A stretch of 64,000 nt of DNA, from NCBI RefSeq assembly GCF_015182285.1, contig NZ_PRDM01000001.1, forward strand, positions 1,717,888 through 1,781,887, read 5' to 3'. A program made the translations under genes and the position numbers. Below, in pieces: positions 17,285-24,307 of this stretch. The notes under the pieces were generated by a model. It did not search any database. It had not been told where the DNA came from and saw nothing but the letters and a program-made list of their open reading frames with translations. Numbering within the stretch: the stretch's first letter is position 1; the number at the start of each line of letters is the position of its first letter. The stretch is from Flavobacterium hungaricum. GTDB lineage: Bacteria; Bacteroidota; Bacteroidia; Flavobacteriales; Flavobacteriaceae.

Positions 17285-17947
17285 TCAAGCAGGCAGCTGT
17301 GATATTTTTTCGGCATTTAACTCATTAAAATGCTCTATAACCAAATCTGCCAAACTTAAGTCTTGTAAATTGGAATGCTCGCTTCTATAGCCTACACAGT
17401 AAATTCCTGCTGCTTTTGCCGCTTTTACCCCATTTGTACTGTCTTCGATTACGATACAGTTTTCTTTTGGCGCAATCGATAATGAGGCGGCGTGAAGAAA
17501 AATAGCAGGATTTGGCTTGGATTGCGGAAAATCTTCGCCGCTTACAATATGAGAAAAATACTGATGGAGGTTGAATCGAGTAAAAACACGTTCTATAGTC
17601 ACTTTTGAGGCCGATGAAGCTAAGATCATCTGTATCTTATTATCATACAAGTCTTTAATCAAGTCTTCTACACCGTCCAAAAGATACAAATCTTCTTTGG
17701 TGTCAAATGCATCATTAAAAATATTTCGCTTTCTCTGGATCAAGTCTTCTACTTCCTGTTCGATAGAAGGAAAATTACTTTTTAATGTCTGAAAGGTATT
17801 TCGGGTCGAAAATCCTGTAAAAGAAGTATACATTTCTTCTGGGACTTCGATGTTTAATTCTGAAAATTGTAAATAATAAGCATAACGATGAACAGGTTCT
17901 GTATCTACAATAACACCATCCATGTCAAAAATTACTGTTTTTATCAT
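17285..17947 (-). CDS. HAD-family phosphatase (beta-phosphoglucomutase-like)
   Basis: A 220-residue cytoplasmic HAD hydrolase. Motif I is FDMDGVIVDTEP (nucleophile Asp9, Asp11), motif II is ILASSA near residue 109, the conserved Lys is in QSKPNPAIF near 146, and motif IV is IVIEDSTNGVKAAKAAG near 170. The four-helix cap between residues 18 and 85 fits the subclass that includes beta-phosphoglucomutase and small sugar-phosphate phosphatases. Substrate is not predictable. It is separated from upstream tcdA by a large inverted word array. Confidence 0.88.
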   Translation of the reverse strand: MIKTVIFDMDGVIVDTEPVHRYAYYLQFSELNIEVPEEMYTSFTGFSTRNTFQTLKSNFPSIEQEVEDLIQRKRNIFNDAFDTKEDLYLLDGVEDLIKDLYDNKIQMILASSASKVTIERVFTRFNLHQYFSHIVSGEDFPQSKPNPAIFLHAASLSIAPKENCIVIEDSTNGVKAAKAAGIYCVGYRSEHSNLQDLSLADLVIEHFNELNAEKISQLPA

Positions 17948-17953
17948 TTTTTT

Positions 17954-18096
17954 TATAAGTTTCTAAGGTTCCGAGGTACTGAGAGGGTAAGTTTTAGGTT
18001 TCAAGTTTCAGGTTTCAGGTTTCAGGTTTATACGTTGCGAAACATGAAACTTGAAACCTGAAACAAAAAAAAGAACCTTAGTATCTTAGCCCCTTT
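17954..18096. repeat. Nested inverted arrays of 7- and 8-bp words
   Basis: The inner arms are 7-base words: TTTCAAG then TTTCAGG three times on the left (17991-18028), and GAAACAT, GAAACTT, GAAACCT, GAAAC on the right (18039-18064). Aligned in phase, the arms pair with only two mismatches over about 26 bases. The outer arms are 8-base words: read on the minus strand, CTCAGTAC, CTCGGAAC and CTTAGAAA on the left, and on the plus strand CTTAGTAT and CTTAGCCC on the right. An eight-base A-run follows the right inner arm. Confidence 0.75.
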
Positions 18097-18098
18097 AT

Positions 18099-18815
18099 TT
18101 ACTCTTTTTTAAGCAGGTATCGAATCACCGTTTCTGCGGCGTGTAAACCGAATAATCCCGGCATATAACTATTTGTACCGTAAAATGATTTTTTATAGTT
18201 TTTCCCGTCGGTTAATTTCAAGCTTTTTTCGTCTTGAATTTCAGAAGAAAAAACCACTTTTAATTTATTGATTTTAAACTCTTTCAAACGTTTACGAATT
18301 GCTTTAGAAAAATAGCAGTTTATGGTTTTAGAAATATCAGCTACTTTTACTTTAGAAGCCAGCATTTTACCTCCGGCGCCCATACTGCTTATGATTTTTA
18401 CTCTTTTGCGTTTTGCAGCAATAATTAAATTTAATTTGGGAGTAATGCTGTCAATACAATCTAAAACATAATCAAATTCTGGAGAAACAATTTCGAAAGC
18501 TCTTTCTGGCGAAAGAAACTCCTGTACTCGCGTCAGATTCAATTCTGGGTTGATATCCATTAAACGATCGCCGACAATTTTGATTTTTGGCTGTCCGACT
18601 GTTGAGTGAAGCGCTGGTAATTGTCTGTTAATATTGGTAATATCTACAACGTCTCCGTCTACAATTGTCATGTTTCCCACTCCTGCTCTTGCTAAAAATT
18701 CTGCAGCAAAAGAGCCGACACCGCCTAATCCGACAACTAATACATTCGATTTTTGTAATTGTTCTAATCCTTCTTTAGTAAATAAAAGCTCAGCTCTTTC
18801 TGTCCACTCTGCCAT
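18099..18815 (-). CDS. tcdA: tRNA threonylcarbamoyladenosine dehydratase
   Basis: A 238-residue ThiF/E1-like ATP-dependent enzyme. TcdA cyclises N6-threonylcarbamoyladenosine at position 37 of ANN-decoding tRNAs. The nucleotide-binding loop VLVVGLGGVGSFAAEFLARA is near residue 25, followed by the IVDGDVVDITNINRQLPA segment with the conserved Asp and Asn-Arg. DYVLDCIDSITPKL lies near 115. The family C-terminus with YGTNSYMPGLFGLHAA is intact. It reads in the same direction as the TatD-like gene, with a short word array between them. Confidence 0.92.
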   Translation of the reverse strand: MAEWTERAELLFTKEGLEQLQKSNVLVVGLGGVGSFAAEFLARAGVGNMTIVDGDVVDITNINRQLPALHSTVGQPKIKIVGDRLMDINPELNLTRVQEFLSPERAFEIVSPEFDYVLDCIDSITPKLNLIIAAKRKRVKIISSMGAGGKMLASKVKVADISKTINCYFSKAIRKRLKEFKINKLKVVFSSEIQDEKSLKLTDGKNYKKSFYGTNSYMPGLFGLHAAETVIRYLLKKE

Positions 18816-18845
18816 TTTCTATATTTTGTTTTTTATGTTTTTGTT

Positions 18846-18878
18846 TTTTTGTTTCAGGTTTAAAGTTCAGGTTTTGTT
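18846..18878 (-). repeat. Short GAAACCT-type array upstream of tcdA
   Basis: On the minus strand the sequence reads AACCTGAACTTTAAACCTG then AAACAAAAAAAC, a decayed form of the GAAACCT word array. It ends in the same CCTGAAACAAAAAAA junction as the arrays at 18039 and 33332. It forms part of the A-rich leader before the tcdA start. Confidence 0.55.
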
Positions 18879-18919
18879 CAATTGGAGTGCCGCTTTGAGC
18901 TCTCTTTTAAATAAAAACA

Positions 18920-19576
18920 TTACATTTTCAGCTGTTCAAAAATATTTCGATAATTAATTGAGATAAGGTCTTGTAATTCTTTTATATTGAAACCTTTGTA
19001 TTCTGAAGCCAATTCATAAACTTCTTTAATACTTTCTTCTATTGTATCAGTTTCGAGAAAGAAACGATCGTTTGGAACATTTTGAAAAACAGTTTTCAAA
19101 TCTGGATTTTTCAATAAATATTTGCCAAACGAAAGATAAAATCCAGCTGTAAGTAACTGTTCTGCTACTTGCCAGTTTTTTGAAAAACCATGAATAATCA
19201 TCGGAACCGAGATTTTCTTATTTTTCTTAATTGCAATCACTTCCTGAAAAGCCGCTACGCAATGTATGACAACGGGTTTTTTATATTTTTCTGCTAAAAC
19301 TAACTGTTGTTCAAAAACTGAAATCTGTAAATCTAACGGCATTTCAATTCTTTTGTCCAAGCCGCACTCCCCAATTGCAAGGCAGTTTTGCGTCTGCAAT
19401 TTCTCTTCCATAATTTTCAAATCTTCGTCAAGACGATTTTCATCAATATACCAAGGATGAATGCCGATGGAATAAAACGGAATGGTTTCATCAAAATCTT
19501 TTGGATATTGATTGACCAACTCTAAAACATCAGGCTGATTGGTAAATTGATGGGTATGAAAATTAAAGTATTTCAT
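18920..19576 (-). CDS. TatD-like metal-dependent hydrolase
   Basis: A 218-residue amidohydrolase-fold protein. FNFHTHQF near residue 4 gives the His-x-His metal pair, AIGECGLDKR near 70 the conserved Glu, VVIHCVAAFQE near 100 and MIIHGFSKNW near 125 the later His residues, and FLETDT near 172 the Asp. This is the TatD DNase pattern, though the protein is shorter than the 260 residues of E. coli TatD. Members act as 3'-5' nucleases or unknown hydrolases. Its start meets the stop of the DUF1684 gene, so the two are coupled. Confidence 0.85.
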   Translation of the reverse strand: MKYFNFHTHQFTNQPDVLELVNQYPKDFDETIPFYSIGIHPWYIDENRLDEDLKIMEEKLQTQNCLAIGECGLDKRIEMPLDLQISVFEQQLVLAEKYKKPVVIHCVAAFQEVIAIKKNKKISVPMIIHGFSKNWQVAEQLLTAGFYLSFGKYLLKNPDLKTVFQNVPNDRFFLETDTIEESIKEVYELASEYKGFNIKELQDLISINYRNIFEQLKM

Positions 19577-20175
19577 TAATGAAAAGTCTTAACTCCTGCT
19601 TTAATTGCAACTTTAAGATCGTTTTCTAACGGAACAAGCGGACAAGAATATTTGTGATTATAAGCACAATATGGATTATATGCCTGATTAAAATCGACTG
19701 CAATAGTATTGCCTTTCGGAATTTCTAAATCAATATAACGGCCTCCAATATAACTTTCTTTACCACTGGTTAAATCAGAAAACGGCAGGAATAAATGATT
19801 TTTATATTTTTCTTGTTTAGAAAGTTCAATATTTCTATAAACATTTAATTGTAAATCTTTACCGTCAATTTTAAAATACAATGTTCCGTATTTAATGTAT
19901 TGGGGAGTTCTGGTTCCCGTGGTTTTCATTTCAAATACTTTTTCGTTTTTTGCTTTTACCAATTTAGCATTCACAAAAAAAGTTTTATTTATTGGATAAA
20001 ATTCTAAACTTTTAAAAGTTTTCAAATCCTCTTCCATCAACGGACTTGTCTTAGGATCAGCATATTCAGAATTAATTGTTTTCTGAAATTTTTCGGCATC
20101 GGCTTTACTAAATTGTTTTTGCGCAAAACCAAAATTAACAGTCAGTAATAAAACTATGGCGTTTAGAGTTTTCAT
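19576..20175 (-). CDS. DUF1684 family exported protein
   Basis: A protein of about 199 residues with a signal peptide (LNAIVLLLTVNFGFAQ). The body shows DUF1684 blocks: FKSLEFYPINKTFFVNAKL, YGTLYFKIDGKDLQLNVY, FSDLTSGKESYIGGRYIDL and the terminal FNQAYNPYCAYNHKYSCPL with two conserved Cys. The family has no known activity. The ATG at 20175 is used because it starts the signal peptide and follows a promoter. It overlaps the TatD-like gene by one base and is divergent from the MFS gene. Confidence 0.85.
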   Translation of the reverse strand: MKTLNAIVLLLTVNFGFAQKQFSKADAEKFQKTINSEYADPKTSPLMEEDLKTFKSLEFYPINKTFFVNAKLVKAKNEKVFEMKTTGTRTPQYIKYGTLYFKIDGKDLQLNVYRNIELSKQEKYKNHLFLPFSDLTSGKESYIGGRYIDLEIPKGNTIAVDFNQAYNPYCAYNHKYSCPLVPLENDLKVAIKAGVKTFH

Positions 20176-20190
20176 CTTAGAAATTTTATG

Positions 20191-20218
20191 CAAAAATAGT
20201 TCAAAAGTAACAAAACAA
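20191..20218 (-). promoter_or_regulatory. Promoter of DUF1684-TatD unit
   Basis: On the minus strand, TTG (20216-20218), a 17-base spacer and TATTTTTG (20191-20198) match the group consensus. It lies 15 bases before the ATG. Confidence 0.65.
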
Positions 20219-20234
20219 CAACCGCTTAGCAGTA

Positions 20235-20252
20235 CAAAGTTTGCTAACTTTG
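20235..20252 (+). promoter_or_regulatory. Promoter of MFS gene with overlapping 7-bp dyad
   Basis: The -7 element TAACTTTG lies at 20245-20252. It forms the right half of a perfect inverted repeat, CAAAGTT (20235-20241) and AACTTTG (20246-20252) with four bases between. The overlap could let a repressor block the promoter. It lies 22 bases before the ATG at 20275. Confidence 0.55.
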
Positions 20253-20274
20253 TGCCGATAACCTATCACACAAA

Positions 20275-21492
20275 ATGCTTAAAACCGCTTTTACCCATTA
20301 CATTAACAACTTTCGTGGATTTTCTAGAGAAATTTGGATTCTTGCCATTGTAACCTTTATCAATCGTGCCGGTACTATGGTGCTTCCTTTTTTATCCAAA
20401 TATTTAAAGGAAGATCTTAGTTTTACTTACAATCAAGTCGGATGGATTATGGTTGCATTTGGTCTTGGGTCTATGTTAGGTTCCTGGCTTGGCGGTAAGC
20501 TATCCGATAAAATAGGTTTTTATAAAATAATGATTTTCAGCCTCTTTACCAGTGGCGTTTCCTTGTTCTTTATACAATACATTACCAGTTTTGGGGCATT
20601 GTGTATTGCTATGTTTTTGTTAATGGTAATTGCAGACATGTTTAGGCCGGCAATGTTCGTTTCTTTGGGCGCTTACGCAAAACCAGAAAACAGAACCCGT
20701 GCATTAACTTTGGTTCGTCTTGCCGTAAATTTAGGATTTGCAGCCGGGCCTGCACTTGGCGGTTTAATTATTATGGGAATTGGTTATCCTGGTTTATTCT
20801 GGGTAGATGGAGCTTCTTGCATTGTATCGATCTCTATTTTTGCTTTTTTAGTAAAAGAAAAGAAAAAAGCGCCCCTAGATGACAAAATTGAAAGTGCTCC
20901 AGAAGTAAAATCAGTTTTTCAGGACAAGATTTTCTGGGTATTCTTATTTGTAAGTTTTGTAACGGCCATGATTTTCTTTCAGCTTTTTACCACTTTGCCT
21001 TTGTATCATAATGAAAAATTTGGACTCAGCGAATTTCAAACCGGTTTATTGATGACGCTTAACGGACTTTTAATTTTTGCACTCGAAATGCCAACCGTAG
21101 GCTTTATGGAACGAAAGGGATTTGCTAAAATCAGAGTTATTATTTTAGGTTCCTTTATTATGGCATTAAGTTTCTTTTTACTGCTGATCAATTTCTGGGC
21201 TGGAATATTGATTGTCAGTATGGTTTGCATTTCTATTGGCGAAATCCTAACCTTCCCTTTTTCTAATGCTTTTGCTTTGAGCCGTGCACCGCACGGACAA
21301 GAAGGCCGCTACATGGCGCTTTATACCATGAGTTTTAGTTTAGCACACATCATCAGCTCTAAAGTTGGATTCGAAATTATTACCCGATTAGGCTACCAGG
21401 TCAACTGGTTCTTTATGGCTGTTATTGGTGTCATTGCTACCGGATGTTGTTTCTGGATTAAAAATGCTTTGGTTACAGAAAGAATACAATAA
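20275..21492 (+). CDS. MFS transporter
   Basis: A 405-residue major facilitator protein with 12 hydrophobic segments. The A-motif between helices 2 and 3 reads GSWLGGKLSDKIGFYKIM, near residue 62. A second, weaker copy lies after helix 8 as FMERKGFAKIRVI. The centre has a short charged loop (VKEKKKAPLDDKIESAPEV). It resembles drug:H+ antiporters of the DHA1 type, but the substrate is unknown. It is divergent from the DUF1684 gene and has its own promoter. Confidence 0.88.
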   Translation: MLKTAFTHYINNFRGFSREIWILAIVTFINRAGTMVLPFLSKYLKEDLSFTYNQVGWIMVAFGLGSMLGSWLGGKLSDKIGFYKIMIFSLFTSGVSLFFIQYITSFGALCIAMFLLMVIADMFRPAMFVSLGAYAKPENRTRALTLVRLAVNLGFAAGPALGGLIIMGIGYPGLFWVDGASCIVSISIFAFLVKEKKKAPLDDKIESAPEVKSVFQDKIFWVFLFVSFVTAMIFFQLFTTLPLYHNEKFGLSEFQTGLLMTLNGLLIFALEMPTVGFMERKGFAKIRVIILGSFIMALSFFLLLINFWAGILIVSMVCISIGEILTFPFSNAFALSRAPHGQEGRYMALYTMSFSLAHIISSKVGFEIITRLGYQVNWFFMAVIGVIATGCCFWIKNALVTERIQ

Positions 21493-21559
21493 ACACTTTT
21501 GCATCTTAAATTACGCGTATTAAAAAATACATTTTGCTCTAAAAGATAAAGATCAATTG

Positions 21560-21648
21560 CCTCCAGATTTATCTGGAGGTTAAAATACAGAATACTTAAA
21601 GGCTTTAGCTGAATAAATTTATGACTTTGGGAAATTGGGCTAAAGCCA
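21560..21648. repeat. Two-hairpin intergenic element
   Basis: CCTCCAGAT (21560-21568) and ATCTGGAGG (21571-21579) are perfect complements. About 20 bases later, GGCTTTAGC and GCTAAAGCC pair across a 30-base interior. The sequence resembles an interspersed element common in flavobacterial intergenic regions, from memory; only one copy is in this window. The rest of 21493-21850 shows nothing else. Confidence 0.55.
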
Positions 21649-21854
21649 TTTCGATTATTCTTCCCTATAACCATCATCTAAAGATGCTGGCAATGGATCT
21701 TTCTCTTTTTGTAAATGGGATTATTTACAAAAAATAATTTTCCATTTTCTTTTACTTATCATATATTCCATACTTAAACACTTATAATTCAATTTATTAA
21801 CATTAAATTTGAATGACTTTTGAGTGTCTGAATTTTAAATGTCAACTTAATTTT

Positions 21855-21908
21855 TAGTTAAATAACTATTTTTATAGTTGTGTAACTAAAAAAATAGTTG
21901 TAGGTTTG
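21855..21908 (+). promoter_or_regulatory. BlaI-type twin operator and promoter
   Basis: Two 16-base dyads follow each other: AACTATTTTTATAGTT (21864-21879) and AACTAAAAAAATAGTT (21884-21899), both of form AACTA-N6-TAGTT and exactly 20 bases apart. An extra half-site pair TAGTTA / TAACTA lies at 21855-21868. The promoter -7 TAGGTTTG (21901-21908) follows directly, with TTG at 21878-21880. The second dyad thus fills the spacer. BlaI/MecI repressors bind dyads as dimers, and the gene 17 bases downstream encodes one. Confidence 0.75.
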
Positions 21909-21925
21909 AATTAAAATTAAAGGAA

Positions 21926-22294
21926 ATGCAAAAGTTAACCAACAAAGAAGAAGAAATCATGCAGATTTTATGGAAGCTTAAAAAAGCTTTTGTAAAAGAG
22001 ATTCAGGCAGAAATTACTGAGGAGCAGCCCCACTATAATACGTTATCTACTATCGTTCGTAATCTTGAGGAAAAAGGATACGTAAGTCATAATGCATTTG
22101 GAAACACGCATCAATATTTTCCTATTGTAAAAATTGAAGATTACAGAAAAGGATTTATGAAAACGGCGATTGACAATTATTTTAATAGTTCTTATAAAAG
22201 TATGGTTTCGTTTTTTGCAAAAGAAGAAAAAATCTCTGCTGCCGAATTACGCGAAATCTTAGATGCAATCGAAAATCCAAAAGAAGAAAAATAA
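21926..22294 (+). CDS. BlaI/MecI/CopY-type repressor (copy 1)
   Basis: A 122-residue winged-helix repressor. LTNKEEEIMQILWKLKKAFV opens the DNA-binding domain, and NTLSTIVRNLEEKGYVSH near residue 38 is the recognition helix typical of BlaI. The C-terminal helices (FFAKEEKISAAELREIL) form the dimer part. In classical systems the partner membrane protease cleaves BlaI when beta-lactam is sensed. The gene lies behind a twin-dyad operator and 19 bases before the M56 gene, and has a close paralogue at 23929. Confidence 0.92.
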   Translation: MQKLTNKEEEIMQILWKLKKAFVKEIQAEITEEQPHYNTLSTIVRNLEEKGYVSHNAFGNTHQYFPIVKIEDYRKGFMKTAIDNYFNSSYKSMVSFFAKEEKISAAELREILDAIENPKEEK

Positions 22295-22313
22295 CCCATA
22301 AAAAAGAATTGTT

Positions 22314-23900
22314 ATGGAAGCACTTTTTATTTTTATCCTAAAATCATCCGCTTTATTAATCTTGTTCTACACAGCGTATTACTTCCTGCTTAGAAAAGAA
22401 ACTTTTTTTAATGCCAATCGATGGTTCTTATTAATAGGATTAGGAATAGCTGTTTTGCTTCCGTTTCTGGTTTATACAAAAACGGTTTGGATTGATCCGG
22501 ATCCAGTTTCCGATTTAAATTTTCAGGAACTATATAACACAGAGACTACTCAACAAGAAAATCCCGTACAATGGAATTATATATTGTTATTTCTTTACGG
22601 AATGGGTCTTTTAACGCTTCTTGTAAAGTTTGCTTTAGATTTTTATAAATTAAATTCTATAATCAAAGGTAAAAAGGTACAGCAGCAAGCCGATTTTAAG
22701 TTTATCGATTTAAACGAAAATATTGCTCCTTTCTCCTATTTTGAATACATCGTATACAACTCATCACTGTATAGTTCAGCAGAATTAGAGAATATTTTAG
22801 AACACGAAAAAGTTCACAGCGATCAAAATCATACTGTCGATGTTTTAATTTCAAGGGTTTTCTGTATTCTTTTCTGGTTTAACCCAATAATCTGGTTATA
22901 CAAAAAAGCAATTACGCAGAATCTTGAGTTTATTGCCGACAGTGAGGCTTTCAAAAAAATAGAAGACAAAAAAGCGTACCAATACACGCTTTTAAAAATC
23001 ACAACACACCAAAATTGTGTTGCAATCACAAATCATTTTTATCAATCATTAATCAAAAAACGAATCGTCATGTTAAACAAAAATCAATCAAAGAAGAAGA
23101 GTATTTGGAAACATTTTGTTATTGTACCAGCTTTAGGCGCTTTTGTACTATTATTTCAAGTAGAAGTAGTTGCAAAAGAAAGACAAAAAATTACAAAAGA
23201 AAGTAATGGAGAAATTAAATCAGTAGATGTTTACAAAATAAAGAAAAACACCACAGATTTAGAATTAAAGAAAATCAAAGAAAATTTAAAATCATTGCAT
23301 AATATTGATTTCGAAGCTTCTGAAATTAAACGCAACACTTCAAATGATTTAACGTCTCTAAAAATTGATGTTAAATACGGCAGTCAAACAGCGCAGTCTA
23401 TTCAGACAAGACAAAATACAGCTATTCAAGACTTTGCTGTTGTGGTGACTACTGATAAAAACGACAGTAAAAAAGTGGGAATTCAAACTTTTGATAAAGA
23501 AATTACAGTAAACAGCGAGCCAAAAGTAGGCAAGAGCAAAAAACTAAACTCAAAATCTCAAACCAATGTCAGCACTAATTCTAATATTATTACAAAAACT
23601 GATCATAATAGTAATACAAATTTTAGCACTACTGTAATTACTACTAATGATAATAGTACTAAACTAACTCTTTCAAAAACAGGTTCAAAAATTGCGATCT
23701 CAGATGGTACAAAAGCAAATGGAAAAAAAGAACCTATGCTTGTTATTGTTAACGGAGAAGAGATGCCAGCTGGTTTTGACTATAACGACATAAACGCCAA
23801 AGATATCGAGACCGTAAACGTTCTTAAAGGCGAAACAGCAGTAAGTAAATATGGCGAAAAAGGAAAAGATGGTGTTCTGATTATTCAAACTCGCAACTAA
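22314..23900 (+). CDS. BlaR1-like M56 membrane metalloprotease with plug-like C-terminus
   Basis: A 528-residue protein. Hydrophobic helices lie at about 5-26, 36-56, 88-110 and 180-197, then another at 266-283. The zinc motif HEKVH is at residues 164-168, and a later FIADSEAF may supply the third ligand. Unlike BlaR1 it has no penicillin-binding domain. The part after the last helix ends in VIVNGEEMPAGFDYNDINAK then VLKGETAVSKYGEKGKDG, which closely resembles the plug domain of TonB-dependent receptors. It probably cleaves the BlaI partner in response to an unknown periplasmic cue. Confidence 0.88.
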   Translation: MEALFIFILKSSALLILFYTAYYFLLRKETFFNANRWFLLIGLGIAVLLPFLVYTKTVWIDPDPVSDLNFQELYNTETTQQENPVQWNYILLFLYGMGLLTLLVKFALDFYKLNSIIKGKKVQQQADFKFIDLNENIAPFSYFEYIVYNSSLYSSAELENILEHEKVHSDQNHTVDVLISRVFCILFWFNPIIWLYKKAITQNLEFIADSEAFKKIEDKKAYQYTLLKITTHQNCVAITNHFYQSLIKKRIVMLNKNQSKKKSIWKHFVIVPALGAFVLLFQVEVVAKERQKITKESNGEIKSVDVYKIKKNTTDLELKKIKENLKSLHNIDFEASEIKRNTSNDLTSLKIDVKYGSQTAQSIQTRQNTAIQDFAVVVTTDKNDSKKVGIQTFDKEITVNSEPKVGKSKKLNSKSQTNVSTNSNIITKTDHNSNTNFSTTVITTNDNSTKLTLSKTGSKIAISDGTKANGKKEPMLVIVNGEEMPAGFDYNDINAKDIETVNVLKGETAVSKYGEKGKDGVLIIQTRN

Positions 23901-23928
23901 TCTTGTTTCTAAATTTAAAAATCGTAAA

Positions 23929-24297
23929 ATGCAAAAACTAACCAATAAAGAAGAAGAAATCATGCATATTTTATGGAAGCTTGAAAAGGCTTTTGTAAAA
24001 GAAATTCAGGCAGAGATTTTAGAAGACCAGCCGCACTACAATACACTTTCGACTATTGTCCGCAATCTGGAAGAGAAAGGTTATGTTGCTCATAAAGCAT
24101 TTGGGAACACGCATCAATATTATCCAAATGTAAGTATCGAAGATTACAGAAAAAGATTTATGAGTTCTGCAATAGACAATTATTTTAATAGTTCTTATAA
24201 AAGTATGGTTTCGTTTTTTGCTAAGGAAGAAAAAATTTCTGCCGACGAATTACGCGAAATCTTAGCAATGATCGAAAAACCAACAGAAGAAAATTAA
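23929..24297 (+). CDS. BlaI/MecI/CopY-type repressor (copy 2)
   Basis: A 122-residue paralogue of the repressor at 21926, nearly identical through LTNKEEEIMHILWKLEKAFV and NTLSTIVRNLEEKGYVAH. Differences cluster in the centre (HQYYPNVSIEDYRKRF). It starts 28 bases after the first M56 gene with no dyad of its own, so it is read from the upstream promoter. Two repressors from one operon could bind the same operator as homo- or heterodimers. Confidence 0.9.
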   Translation: MQKLTNKEEEIMHILWKLEKAFVKEIQAEILEDQPHYNTLSTIVRNLEEKGYVAHKAFGNTHQYYPNVSIEDYRKRFMSSAIDNYFNSSYKSMVSFFAKEEKISADELREILAMIEKPTEEN

Positions 24298-24307
24298 TCA
24301 CTTAACC

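Noticed and set aside
17217..17288. Longer start for the DUF2911 gene
   Set aside because: It would run through a full promoter and place 24 non-signal residues before a clear signal peptide.
17954..18096. CRISPR array
   Set aside because: The repeated units are 7-8 bases without spacers, and no cas gene is present.
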